Origin: Dipylidium caninum
Lineage: Eukaryota > Platyhelminthes > Cestoda > Cyclophyllidea > Dipylidiidae
Assembly: GCA_017562135.1 (NCBI GenBank)
Contig: QEYB01000588.1
Location: forward strand, 203,839 to 267,838
Direction of reading: 5' to 3'
DNA length: 64,000 nucleotides
Below the pieces are notes generated by a model that had not been told where the DNA came from, ran no database searches, and worked only from the letters and a program-made list of their open reading frames with translations. The position numbers were made by a program, and so were the translations under genes. Shown here in pieces: positions 1-11,690 of this stretch (position 1 is its first letter; every line of letters begins with the position of its first letter).

Positions 1-2352
1 GTCTCCGCCTTCTTTGAATGGCGCCATCGTTCTTCGGTGTCTCAGTCAATTTTGCATAAAGTCCCGTGAAGTCGCCCCAGTTGCGGTTTGAATCACGAAC
101 TTCTCTTCCGATGTCATTCGTTCTTATTTTGACACAATCCTTTTATTCGTCTCTGAGAGCGTCTCCCACACCGTCCCCCGCTCCCCAATCGCCCGATGTG
201 GTCCGACTTTGTCCACCAGTCTCCTCTTCGATTGCTCTAACCTTTTTTTCTTCATTTTTGCGCGCTCTAGTGCAATTATTCATCCAGCCTTATGGAAACA
301 TGCCCACCTGTAGTCCTTCAGAGAGTACTTCGGTGTTATCCACTCTTTCGAGCTAATTCCCCGTTTCACCTGCCCCCCCCCCCTCCCTCCTCGATTTGGC
401 ATCGAGGGGGCCCGGCGATGGTTGCGCCATAGAGCGGCCTGTTGCATTCGCGGGCAAAGATTCGGTTTATTGCGATTACTTTTATAACTCATGCTTGGTG
501 AGTGCGAATTCCACTGTCTTTCCAACCCATCGGAAATTTCTTGCTGCGTAAATAGGCCACTTTCCGGGGGGGGGAGGGGGGGCGGAGGACGAAAGTTGAT
601 AGCCTGCGTCGACAACCGGAATCACCGAAACGAGCCCAAAACGGGAAGTGGGCAGGGCAGTGAGGCTCAACCGAATAGTCGCCCCGCACGCTTTTAAGGG
701 CAACAATGTCTCCTCTTGAAATCCCATAACTTGGTTTGCCACTTCTGCCTCCTTTTAAAAAGCGCCACTTTTCAGATCGTTTGCTGATTTATGTTGCGAT
801 AATGCCAAGGGCTTTTGTATTTTAGCATTGGGCGAACACACCATTAGTTGCGCCCAAACAGGCCTCTGCCCCCATACTTCACAGACACCGCTCTGTCGTT
901 TGCGAGGGAGTGTGACTTGTGCGAGAGGCAGTGCCCCGCAGACGCAATTGTTCTCTCCGCGACGGTTGCGACATGGGCGTTTCGGTGCGGGTAGCACCGG
1001 TCCCTGGCTGCGATATCGTAAACCTCTGCTCGAAATAGGCCGCTTACGCCCCCGTGGCTTCTCTTCTGCCCTCCAGATTTGCTGTGTGAGGCGGATCAGA
1101 GGCTGCGTCGCTTGTCGGCTGTCTGGAAGCCTTTGCCTCACCAGACGCCCGACTGTGTTTACCTCAACCAACGCCGCATTCTGGCGACCGCCCTCCATTC
1201 TATTCCCACCACGAGAGTGGTTGGCACTTTGGAGCCTTCTGAAAAGAATGGCCTCTGATCTCCCAGCCTCGATCACCGGGTGCCTCGGTTAATTATGTTG
1301 CCATGGGAAATCAGACGATCTAATATCTTCAACGTCGTCTACGTTCACACCGTCAACTTCGTTTCAGCAGATAATGGGGGGTGATTGACGAGTGTCAGCA
1401 CACAAAATGCAGTTTTATCTCAGCACATCGTTGCCACTTAATAGCTCGAGTCTCTTCCACCAACGTATTTTGCCCCACTTTATTTCCCCCTTCCTCTAAA
1501 CCAGTCTTGAACGAAGTGAGTGTTGTGAGATGTTGGACTAGGTACACATAACTCTACCTTTTTTTTCTAAAATTATCACTTTCGTGTGGGCATTAGTGCC
1601 CTCGCTTGCTCCAAGGTGGACACGACTGTCCTCTGGTTCAGTTACTTTCCGTTTGGGCTGCCAAACGACCGAGTTTCTCCTCCTTTTCCCGTCCACAGCG
1701 ACGTCTGTGGCCCGCAGTTGGCAGAATAAAAGTCTACCCGCAGAGACGCCTCAACTTCTATTTCCGTCATTTACACATCCCCTCTTTTTTGCGTCCGCCC
1801 TGTTTTATGGAGACGAGGTGGCGGAAACGGCCGCCACCAGCCTGCCCGTCCACTCGCGATGTCGCCCCGCGTATGTGCGCCTCCGGCTTGGCGTCGCCGC
1901 CGCCGCCGTCGTCTCGACTCTTTTGCCTCCATTTGGCCGGGTCACATCGTGAGCAGCAAAGGAGGCGCGCATAACCTTTCATGTGCCTCTGTGTGTGGCG
2001 TTTGAAGTGCACCACAACCGGTGAGCAGAACTGAAGGGGTCTGGCATGGCTGCGTTAAAATACCACGTTTCCGAGATGTGAGGGCTGGGCACCCTCCTCC
2101 TCGGTCTCCTCCCCCGCCTTCTGGACCCACTTTGTGCAGAATCTCCTCGTAAATCACTCGCCCTGTCGCCTTAGACGGCGAGAGTATCGCCTGAATTGCG
2201 ACGGGGGCGATCTGGCATGCTGCCCAAAGGACGCACGCCAAAAATTCTGTCCGTTCTCGTGACAACAGTCTTCGACACGTGAGGCGTGTTTATTTGGCGC
2301 ACGTTCGTCTCTTCCTTTTTCCCCTTAGTGTAGGCATTAAGTCGATTCACAC
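1..2352. other. no recognised gene (left edge)
   Basis: I see no supportable exon on either strand. Open frames up to about 170 codons occur but are low-complexity and lack domain signatures. Because the cystinosin terminal exon follows on the + strand, this stretch is probably cystinosin intron or upstream sequence. I looked for the PQ-loop and the adjoining membrane-helix exons of cystinosin here and did not find them. A G-rich run lies at about 566-586. Confidence 0.5.
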
Positions 2353-3383
2353 GTTGGTTTCAAGTGTGGGGCAACGGTGTGCTGCCCCTGGCTACTGATG
2401 AAGCTCATTTGCGCCAATGCGTTTTGTACGAAATCAAACGAGGAAGGAAGGAATGGTGCAGAAGCATGCGGAAATTCACTGAAGGAGTTTGGTGAAGACG
2501 GATTTTTTGTGATGGGATATGCAGAAGATGGTTGGAGAAAATTGAAACAGGTGATTTCCGACCTTCGTGATAAGCGACGACGACGGTGGAGGAAGATCCT
2601 TTCCGCGCAGCATCGGAGGCGGCAGAAGGGCCTAGCTCAGCTCGGCAAACCACTGCGGATTGCATTCAGCAGACAGAATTTGTGTGGACATGTTGAAGAT
2701 GGGTGCCGCATGAATGAACTGGGAAGAAGTTGGGCGATTGAGTCGTCGTGACATGCACATCTTTGCTCGCTCGGAACAAAATCGAGCCATTCTTGAAGCG
2801 CACGGTAAGTGAGGATGCAAAGTGGATTGCTTACGAACAAGTCGTGAGGCGAGGGGCACATTGTGAAGCGGGAGAACTGAGTTTATCCCACCTCGAGAGC
2901 AGATTTGACTCGGAACACGAGGATGTTGTGGGATGTCCGGTGGAACATTCGAGGACCACTGCGGTAGGAGCTTTTGAAACCGAGCGAAAGGCCCGCTTAA
3001 TTTTGGGGAAAGTAGTGTCAGCAAGTGGATGAGTCGAAGGCAGCAGCCCGAGAGGAGAGGCTGGCGATGTTCAGGAGGAAGGAAAGAATGACACCAGACT
3101 GCTTTGGAGACTTGTCGGAAAGTGGCAGAATGCGGTTGGGAGAATACGTCGCATCCACCTCAGCATCCCTCGACTGGCACTTCACACACTTTTTGAAGGG
3201 CAAAATGTGCAAAAGTGGAGAAGATGTAAAACAGGCAGTGGTTCAATTGTTCACACTGAAAGATGAAATCTTTTCCCACCCTTACAAGAGGCCATTAGTA
3301 ATAGTGGAACTTATATTCCTTGGTAATGTTTATTTACGGTATGAGAAAGTCGTGTCTTGTTTTATTTCAAACACGGAGCCAAC
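2353..3383 (+). mobile_element. mariner-like element 1, decayed transposase
   Basis: Pieces of a mariner transposase appear in order on the + strand in shifting frames. The N-terminal helix-turn-helix part is at about 2430-2500 (GRNGAEACGNSLKEFGED). The first catalytic region is at about 2770-2835, where ARNKIEPFLKRTVSEDAKW stands for the usual xxPFLKRIVTGDEKW. The C-terminal part is at about 3180-3250 (HFLKGKMCKSGEDVKQAV). No frame is continuous and the second Asp block is not clear, so it is inactive. Weakly matching GTTGG-type ends at 2353 and 3383 would make it about 1.03 kb. It ends 86 bp before the cystinosin terminal exon, hence probably inside that gene's last intron and in the same orientation. 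Confidence 0.8.
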
Positions 3384-3468
3384 TTTCCGGTAGACCTGGA
3401 AAGCATGAGTTCACAGTAGAGGGCTGAGATAAATTGTCAACGCGAACGCTTTGTGTCTCCCCTCGTAG

Positions 3469-3665
3469 ACGACTGGAGCAGCATCCTCGGGTCTCCAACG
3501 AAACTCGGCTTGGGCGTATTCTCGGCGGCCTTCGACACCCTCTTTTTCCTCCAGCATCGAATGTACCGCCGGACAGCGGCCTCCCCGGCGGTGGAGGACG
3601 CCGATGGAGGTGACAGCGACACCCCACTTATGGCCGATGCCACTTCCCCCTCCGTCGAGGCTTAG
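3469..3665 (+). CDS. CTNS: cystinosin, C-terminal exon (partial gene)
   Basis: This exon encodes the last 64 residues of a cystinosin, the proton-driven cystine exporter of the lysosomal membrane. It begins after a pyrimidine-rich acceptor (gtgtctcccctcgtag), with two bases completing a split codon. The translation [18 protein letters not shown], then [14 protein letters not shown], matches the family's final conserved block (Asp-Trp, GDPTKFGLGVFS, FD..FF.QH..YR), which spans the last membrane helix. After the helix is an acidic tail ([14 protein letters not shown]) ending SPSVEA. The GYDQL lysosomal sorting signal of the vertebrate protein is absent. The upstream exons with the two PQ-loops are not visible and probably lie left of the window. 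Family assignment is firm; the function is taken from the family. Confidence 0.9.
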
Positions 3666-3736
3666 GGGAGTCTCCTTCTTCCGCATCCCCTGTGCCACCA
3701 AACTCCCCATTCTTACTCTCTTTTATCCGTCTTTTT

Positions 3737-3742
3737 AATAAA
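3737..3742 (+). terminator. poly(A) signal of the cystinosin gene
   Basis: AATAAA lies 72 bases after the cystinosin stop codon, which agrees with 3469-3665 being the terminal exon. Confidence 0.7.
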
Positions 3743-6200
3743 TTGGGCTTGTCAACCGCTTTGCATTTGTAATCTTGTAACCCTTTGCACCGCAAATGCG
3801 TTGAGTCTTGTTGTCCATTCGACCACATTAATCATTTGGTGTCATCGAGGGGGGACAGACGCTCGTGGTGTGTCCTCGTTGCCTCCTCCAGCCAAATTGC
3901 ATTTAATTAACAACTGGTTCGGACGAGGTGTCTGCCCCTCGCCTCTCGAGAGTCGAGAACCCGGTGCTGCGGTACCCACTGCGGCTAACCGGGAGAACTT
4001 GGTTGGCTCCCCAAGCCTCACCGTGTCTGTCTTCAGTGTGTTCCTCGTTGAACTCGTCGGGGAGGACGCCGGACCAGAGAATGGCGGCAGGCGTGTTCTA
4101 ATTGCGGCCAATTTGTTGTGTGCTTCGAGTGCCTCTTATTTGTGGATGACTGACATCGCGTGTCGCCTCTGGCGGAGGGACGCGGTTCCCTCACTGGCGT
4201 GGCCTCCGAGCCGTCTCGGCCTCCCGGCGCCTCCTTTGCCAGTCACCACCAACCGCTTCCCCATTTCACCGACTTCTTAACACTCGTAACAGCGGATACA
4301 TTGAGATGTTGGCAAGCTCGTCTTCTCGTGAAGCAGAGAACCCCTCGGGGATGTTCTCCACCTCTTCAGGAGGGACTCAGTGTGCTGGCGGTAGCACCAC
4401 TTGGCAGGAGGTCGCATGTCGTCAAAGAAGTGCTTGTCAAGACGCGGCGGGGCGGGCAGACCAAAATGTTGCTAGTTTTGTACAAATCCTCCAAAAAGAG
4501 GCAGACAGTACGGTGTTGCGCTTATGCGAGGCAGCGCAGGGACATTAGTCTCGATTTCGTTTCCCTGCTTTGTTGGCATCTCGTCATTTATCATTGTACG
4601 ATGGTCATGAAGCCTGTTACTTTCGTATTTCACTGAAAGGACCTTTCAAATTTGCCCGAGTGCAATGTTAATCTTTCTTGCCTGCCTCCTCTCCTTCTCC
4701 CCTCTGCCCATCATTCACGTCTTCAACAAAAACTGGTGCATTGTTTTATTCTCCTCCTAAACCAACAGATCAATGCGCTTCTCAGTAGCACCTTCAAGGA
4801 GAACATGGGCCTTCCTGGCGATTCGTGGAAGCGGACACTCGGCCTCGAGGCCGCTCCTTCGGCTTCCCGTCAGCCACGCCGTTGGCCATTGGTCCATAAC
4901 CAGCTCTTCGGTCCCTCTTGGCCCCCTCGTATGTGTACCAAATGCCACCGCGTTTCTTGGTCCGATTTGTCGGTTGGGCACTCCTCCTCGAAACAGCGTG
5001 GTATTCCACGAGGAGGCGGTCCTCCTTGTCGCCCGCCTCCTCGGTCATCTCTCTTGCAATTCCTCCGGGATTAGTGGGTGCTGGTGAAGAAGCGCGTTAA
5101 ACTAAGACCTCCTCCTGTGAGGCCGAGCGCCCACATTGCATTAGCCGTCGCTGGCCCCCTCGAGACCGTCGGTGGTGTCGTGTTGCGTTCGCATTTCTGC
5201 CCAACTAGGCCATGCAAATAGGGTTTTTTCTTGTAATTACTCCACTTGAAGTGCGAAATACTTTGTCTTTTTTGGGAGGGAGAATGCGTGCAATGCGCTG
5301 CCATCCGAGGCCACTTTCTTCCAGATTTTTTTTCGGGGGGGGGCGGGGGTTGCGGGGGAAATCGCTCTCAGCTCTCTGATTTGCCACCCCGCGTCTTGAC
5401 CTTGACCTGAAGGTGGCAGGCTGTTTGGTGTCTGATAAATTCGCAAAATTTATTTCATTATGGCACCAGCCGAGGCGCCCACTTGAATGGACGCTCGTGT
5501 CATTCTAAACCACAGGAAACGCTTCAAACAAGCACTCTGGGGGGGTCTATTTTTGGCGCTTTCCTAAGACAACGCGGTTTAATTTTCCCCCTCGACTCAA
5601 CTTGCTCCTCATCACCACCTGCAGCCCGCCCACTGCGCTCCGCAGTGGCTGGTCCGCCGTCGGCAGGATGTCCATCCGCTCGTCCCTCCCCGACCCCCTC
5701 GGGGCGGGAGGGCGGGGGGGAAGGGATGGCAGAAGGTCCCCTCGAAGGCCTGACTCGAGTCCTCTTCGTCTCACACAAGGCTGCCTGTTAAGTCACTTCT
5801 ACTCAACGTCATCGTTAGTAGACTTGAGGAGTTTTACCCCTCAAATGGGTAGCACGCTGAAGAGGCAGATGGAGAGGGGCGGTGCGACCCCCTCCATAAA
5901 TGAACACCCGCCTCCTCCCCTCGCCCCTCCTCAGTCCAGACTCTCAGACTGCATGTCAGGCATCAAAGTGACAATCAGGGGCGGAGACAACATCCACCCC
6001 AGCGTCTCCTCGAGTTTTGACATCGCTACAAGCGTCTGCAGAAGTGGTCCTACTTTTCACGATGAATTAGCAAAGTATGCGATTAAACTGGTAATTTGTC
6101 ATGACACCGCGGGGGAGCGAGGGGGAGGGGAAGGAGGGTGTCCTCTCCCCTCCGCCCAGCAATGACCAACGTCGTCCAGACGTGCGTCCCAGTGAATAAG
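3743..6200. other. intergenic, no gene recognised
   Basis: GC-rich sequence with open frames on both strands but no domain I can name. A segment after a good acceptor at about 4035 (tgtctgtcttcag) translates to mildly hydrophobic sequence. I could not match it to a family and do not call it a gene. A G-rich run lies at 5333-5357. Confidence 0.5.
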
Positions 6201-6204
6201 GCGG

Positions 6205-6345
6205 AGTGTATAAGCGAATGTGTAAGTCACAATGGCGCGAATGGTCAAAAACCCTAATTTGCTTGGTAGGAGGCCAAAATGGACAATTTCTTTCGCGAAG
6301 TAAATCTCGAACACGCCAAAATCCGCGGCGCTGGTGGGACGCAGT
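6205..6345 (-). mobile_element. mariner transposase fragment 2
   Basis: On the - strand the stretch at about 6260-6325 reads FAKEIVHFGLLPSK. This matches KGIVHFGLLPSNQTI in the mariner copy at 9.5-10.5 kb and the family consensus WWDxKGIVxxELLPxNQTI, the block before the second catalytic Asp. The DNA of the two copies is also visibly alike over about 40 bp. Flanking transposase blocks are not recognisable, so only a short relic is claimed. Confidence 0.5.
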
Positions 6346-6570
6346 GCGCTGTGGCGGTTGTGTAGCACCAGCCGCCTTACGCCGCTCGTCTTCCTTCCCC
6401 GTTCCACTCCGGACATGTACGCGACGGGGCCTCGGCCGCCGTCTGCTCTGCTCCACCAGGTCGCGCAACCGGACGGCATTTGGGTGCGCGTTCCCACCGC
6501 CTCTTCTTCCTCCACTGCTGATGGCCGCGGCCCGAGTTGCATCTGCCGCTCTAACACAGTAAAATGGGAT

Positions 6571-6601
6571 GTTTGTGTGTGTGTTTGTGGGTGTGTGTGT
6601 G
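6571..6601. repeat. (GT)n microsatellite
   Basis: Interrupted GT dinucleotide repeat of about 31 bp. Confidence 0.9.
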
Positions 6602-7510
6602 ATTAGCATCACATTAAAAGCGCCAACGCACAGCAACTTGCCTTTTTTAAGATCATCTAATCTGATTGTGACACGCGATCTGGCATGAATGAGACGATTA
6701 AGCAGGCACGCCACACACAAACACCACCTACAAACATACGTGCGATGGCGGCAGCGCTGGACGAGGCTGCTTTGGCACGACTGCCGCGGTCTGTCACCCG
6801 TGGAAGCCCCACGGACGGGCAGACAGTCGTCTTCTCCCTCGTCCACTAATGGCTCTGGCGTGCGACACGCAAGTCGTCTAGACGGTCTGCTGTCCGGTGA
6901 AATGTCACCCCCTTCAGAGCCGCAAATAGTCACGGTCGGTGCCAACTGTTCATCGTCCTGGCCACGTCTCCATGGACGATGCGCTGTGGAGGCGGACAAT
7001 TGTCCATTCGTGTGGAGCAGTCGCATTCCTCAGCGGTCCACAAGGCGGATCAGAGGAGAGGAGTACAATGAGCCTGAATGCTATGCCTTCAAGCGAGGCT
7101 TCTCCACATTTCGGCCGCCATCTCACAGCCATGGAGATGTGCTGACAGCCCGCCGGACATCCGCGCTGCGCTCGCATTCGCCCACAGCCCGGACCGTGGG
7201 AGGCAAAACATTTTCGCATGTTTTATGTGAAACTTCAGGAGGTCCACGATTGTCCCGGACCTGGGAAGGCAAAAGAAGGAGACGGAAGAGCGAGAGGAAG
7301 CCCTCCTTGTCCGGCATTGGGGGAAAAGGCGATGGAAACGGGGCTGTGTTTGCCCCAGGGACGCTAACTCTCCCTGACCACCTCAGAAGGCACTTTAAAC
7401 TTGCATGCACGTCATCGTTTTTCCTTCTTCTCGGTGACAGCAAAAGTATTCGCATTTAGGAAGGCAATGCGATAAAATTCGGTCCCTTTATGATTTTCGT
7501 TTTAATTCTT
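6602..7510. other. no gene recognised
   Basis: Long overlapping open frames occur on both strands here (up to 319 codons on -, 256 on +). They are Arg/Ser/Pro-rich mirror images of each other and show no domain, so I treat them as chance frames in GC-rich DNA. Confidence 0.5.
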
Positions 7511-7562
7511 AGGCGCGCAATTAATTATTCCCTGGCAGGCGCGCAATTAATTATTCCCTGGC
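7511..7562. repeat. 26-bp exact tandem duplication
   Basis: Two identical copies of a 26-bp unit beginning aggcgcgcaattaa lie head to tail at 7511-7536 and 7537-7562, followed by the first few bases of a third (aggc). Confidence 0.95.
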
Positions 7563-9509
7563 AGGCACACTTCCCCGCTATTATACCCTGTCCCTCTGTC
7601 CATGCGGCCGTTCACGAGGGAAAAATGCCACCACCTTATGCCTTTTTAGCATAAGTCTTCTGCGGTGTATGAGGCCTTTGGGGTTCCGCGTTGGAGAGGC
7701 GTCCAACTGAAGCGAACTGTGATTTCCATCTCCGGTGTCCGGAAATACCGTCTGTTGACGGGTCTAGTAGGCCGCGGCGACGCCAGGATGCCGGTGACAT
7801 GCGTTTTTCTCTTTCCGCATCTTCAACAATGTCACATGTGGAGTAGCCTTCCGTCGAATCGTTTTGTGTTACCTGGCAGTAGCAGTGACGTTGCCAAAAC
7901 CCCAGAAGGTCCAACCTCCTAGCCGAAGTGGAGGAGAAGATCTTCGAACGAAGGCCACCATCCGATCTCGGAGGTCGTCAGGCGTATTGTAGCCAAAAGG
8001 AGACAACTCTGTTGGGCGAAACGGTGTATCGAAGGTGGCGAACCAACCCTCGGGGCCTGAGAAGGAGGCAAAAATCGCGGATTTATGATGCCCACGCAGT
8101 AACGCGCCTTCGGCGGGAGGAGGTCCCCCTCACCAAATACTCTCCCGCCTTGCCACCGCTTTGCCAAGACGAAAGGCCGCTCAGAACCAGTGCCAACTGC
8201 TAAGTCGTCCGCCGAACATTCGGCCAGGCGTAATGAAGAAGCCGCGTAGGGCGTGCATAATTCATGCGGTTGCTTCCCCTCGCCGCTGGCTGGTCGGAGG
8301 ACGATTGACACGAGACAGACGGGAGTCTGTTATTAGCGGCCACTGGCCTCGCCCACGACAACAAAGAATGCGGAACGCTCATGAATATCTCAAGACGCGA
8401 CCTCGTCTGTCCACTCGTCACTGGCGTCCGCCAACACGTCCCGACCAAAGCGCGGCATTTTGGACGCAAAGCTGTCGGACGTGGCTGTGAGGCATGACGG
8501 AGAGAAGCGGTGGACGCTTGCCGCACTGGTCGGCGCCCCTCGTTCTGCCACCGCGAGGTGCCTCGGAATGATTCGCCTCATCGAGTGGCCGAGTGCCTGG
8601 TGGACCCGTCAAATGGGCGCGTCCCAGCACAGAATGAACTGTGGCGAGTTATGCGCTGTCGAAGGGGACTAACAAGGAGCTAATTTTCGCGACCGGCTTG
8701 CCTCTTCGTGCCCAATCGAGAGCTTCCGCACTCTCAGAAAGCCCCACGACCGGGTGGGCGCCTTGCGGCTTCTTTATCACAGCCCAGAAGTTGCATTTAT
8801 TGCCACCAAATGTCAGAGGACCTCAATGAGACTTCACCACAATGGCCTGCGACTAATCTACGTAGATGGCGACTTTTTTGACTGCTTCTGCCGGGAATGT
8901 CGGACGCGGACCGAAGCATCCTTCCTCTTTCCTCATTGACACTGAAGGGGAAATGTGCTAACTCGCGTTGGCTGTCGAGTCGCGGAATACGCGACACCTC
9001 CGAGTGTCACGGGGGGCCACCAGCTTGGCTGAAGCCTCCTTGACTCGTGGAAGCACACACTCGGTGCAGGTGGTGGGGAAGGCGCTCCGGCGTGGACGGA
9101 AGGACACTGGCGCTCTAATCGTCCTCGGACTGCGGAAGAAGACGAGGGTGGTGGGTCTTCCCCCCTCTCAGTCACACGACAGCCCAAAAGCCTCTTCCCG
9201 CGTTGATCGGGAGTGACAAGGGGCGGCGGGGAGCGGCTGACACGCCGAATGTGAGCCGGGCACTCGAGGGGCGAGAGACAGACTCGAGACGCTATAATGC
9301 TCCCACCACGACCGAACTTGCCTTTGCCGGGGTGAAATTCATTCAGCGTAGTCAATTGATGAGTTCGCTTCGGTGCGCAGTCACAGACGTCTGTCGATGG
9401 CATTTCTTGGGTGAAGGGCCGCCTTCCCTCCGAGTAGAACCGACTTCGGTGATTTGGAGACCTTCGTTGGCAGCTACGTGATTGTCGGTTTCAAGTAGCT
9501 TTGAAAATC
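7563..9509. other. no gene recognised
   Basis: GC-rich, with no exon on either strand that combines splice signals and a protein signature. Confidence 0.5.
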
Positions 9510-10490
9510 CAAAACTTTTACTTAAAATTATAACTTTATTCAACCCAGATACTGTCTGTTTTAGTTGATGACCTTTTGTCACTGTCATAACCCCACTTTT
9601 ATACAATCTTTGGTCTTTTCTACTAAAAGACCGATTTTCGAGTGATTTGACTCCAAGGCCGCAAGGTCGGGGCGACTCGGTGGACGGGTCAACGCGTCCC
9701 GCCGCAGGTCCAACAACTTTGACCAGGGATCCAAGACCTGTGGCGCTCCGCATTACCCACACCTTCACCGTTTGCCGTTTCTGGCCGCTTTGCTTGAATG
9801 GAATCGCCCAATTTGCCGAGTTGTTGAACGTACACGCTTGAACTGATCGTCTGATTGCTTGGTAAAAGTCCGAAGTGAACAATTCCCTTTTGAACTCCCA
9901 CCAGACCGCCAGCATAATCCTTTTTGATGAATCTCTGCCTTTAAAGTCTTCTGGACTGGTTCATCTTCCGTCATCGTCCACCATCTCTTCCGGTCAACGC
10001 GCTTCTTATAAGCTACCCACTTTACACCGCCAGCAAGTAGTCTTTTCAGAAATGGGAAGAGTCGCAGTTGCAAAGGAATTTCCTCAAGCTGGTGAGGGAG
10101 GCATCCAAAAACCGAGTCTCCTGACATGACCAAAATTCTTCAATATTTTCTCTTTCGATGCATGCATGTTATTCGCATCTGAACTTCTCTGCCAACATCC
10201 CGTGTTGTGGCGTCGACGATCCGCTCGTCGACTTCGACTGGACGCACGACCACATCGTTGAACTGTTTTCTCAGTGAAAAATCACCAGAACGAAGTCTGG
10301 CGAACCACTTTTGTCGACACTGCTTTTCTTGCAAGGCCTCACTCCCGTCTACGGCAGAAAACTTCTTTTTTTCTTGCAATACGTTTTGCTTTTGCGCAAA
10401 TAATGCAATAAAATATGTCTTAAGTGCACTTCTTGTTCCTCCATTCTAAGATGGGGATTAAAAACACAACTACGCAATTAAAAGTTGTGT
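9510..10490 (-). mobile_element. mariner-like element 3, near full-length but broken
   Basis: Transposase blocks run 10379 to about 9500 on the - strand. The N-terminal domain is CRQKWFARLRSGDFSL then RPVEVDERIVDAT (family: RWFARFRSGDFSLEDxxRSGRPVEVDDD). Next come VKWVAYKKRVDRKRWW (the DEKW region with the catalytic Asp not evident), VQKTLKAEIHQKG, GIVHFGLLPSNQTI and YVQQLGKLGDSIQAKRPE. The C-terminal block is FSRKDQRLYKSGVMTVTK. The region for HQDNARPH and YSPDLAPSDYHLF is missing, so the element has frameshifts plus an internal deletion. The right end carries a terminal repeat of the type CAACTTTTAATTGCG; a weaker match sits near 9510. Confidence 0.85.
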
Positions 10491-10495
10491 TTTTT
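10457..10495. repeat. inverted repeat at the 5' end of mariner element 3
   Basis: AAAAACACAAC is followed after about 14 bases by GTTGTGTTTTT, a perfect 11-bp inverted repeat able to form a hairpin. It coincides with the outer end of the mariner copy and may be part of its terminal repeat. Confidence 0.7.
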
Positions 10496-11509
10496 TCTTA
10501 CTAAATGGAAGGCAGAAGTCCAATCAATGAGAAAAAACTGTGGGTCAGCTACTCTGGACACGTTGACGAACGCGAGAAAGCGTAAAATCGGCGACCGCGT
10601 AGTTGCCGATCAGTGGAGGGCTTCCACGCTGACACTGGGACGTCGAAATGGCAGGACGCGGCGTCTGGATCTGCTCTCAAAGGGTGAAATCGGCCGCGGG
10701 AATCGCGAGGTGTTCCGCAGTATTGGAGACAGAGTACTAAGCCCTACACGACGACAGTCCGAGAACCGTCAAATGCAGAGAAAGAAGGTGCCTACGGGCC
10801 GAGGCCGCCAGCAGTCAAAGGGCATAATCGGGGCAACTAACAACGGTTCAGTCGTGTGTTAATTACCCGCTTGTGGGAGTTGCAGAGATCGCGGCTCATA
10901 GATCGCGGCTCATCGGTGAGGAATGGGACCATCAGCATTCCACTGGGCGGCAAACGTGTTCAGCGAGGAAACGAGTCCTGGCCGCGCTGTCCGAGCGCGG
11001 CGGGGAGGGAAGCGCCGTGCTCCGCCCCGGGACGAGTCCCTCACAGGCCTCTCGGTTGGCCACAAACACTGCAAGTTACCCGCCTCCCTTCGAGGCAACT
11101 GGAACTGTGGGAAGAACGAAACCCTCCGGCGCTTCCCCTTTCCACCTGACGCGGAAAATGCCCTCTTCCCTCACTAAATGCTACAACAGCTTTTCCAGAC
11201 CCCTTCTGGTCAGTTGTGCCAATCTCCGTCGTCGGCGTGGCGGCGAGGAGCCGACGACGGTGTGGAGGAAGCATCTTTGCAGCCCCACAAAAGCAGTCGG
11301 AGATTACATGGAGGGCAGACTGTCTGCGGCCTCCTTTATTGTCTATTTACAAGTACACAAGCGCACACACGTCGACGAGCCGGGCGGTTGCGGTGGTGTT
11401 GCGGCGGGAATTTGCTGTGTGCGCGAGGTTTTGTCTCCATCCTTTCCTCTGGTGAAGGCGCATAACAAAAAATAGAACACGTGTCCTCTGGCCAAAGACG
11501 TTTGGAAAG
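10496..11509. other. no gene recognised; 14-bp tandem duplication
   Basis: No exon is supportable. At 10886-10913 the 14-mer agatcgcggctcat is repeated exactly twice. Confidence 0.6.
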
Positions 11510-11690
11510 CAATGCGGCGAGATTCGACGCTCCGCTGTGGCAGCCCGTCCAACTACGTGATGCTGTGGAGACGCCAGGACACGCAGCACATCGTGATGGC
11601 CACGGGGAGAGGCGTGAAAACGCTCAGCGACGTTGCCAACGAGGTGGCCGAAGTCTTCCTCCAGCGACCTGACGCCTCTGTGAAGTGGAG
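11510..11690 (+). CDS. candidate orphan Ig-domain exon
   Basis: A 59-codon frame lies between a possible acceptor (tttggaaag) and a possible donor (AG|GTAGCG). It reads DSTLRCGSPSNYVMLWRR, then QHIVMATGRGVKTL, then RPDASVKWR. This resembles strands B to D of a V-set Ig domain: xTLRC, the invariant Trp after about 12 residues, then C' and D strands. The second half (L.I....D.G.Y.C) would be on the next exon, entering in phase 2; I searched to about 17 kb and did not find it. It may be a relic or chance. Confidence 0.3.

Noticed and set aside
6067..7026. 319-codon frame on the - strand, mirrored by a 256-codon frame on + (6689-7459)
   Set aside because: Arg/Ser/Pro-rich with no domain, both strands open at once, and the - frame runs through a mariner relic in another frame; typical of GC-rich non-coding DNA.
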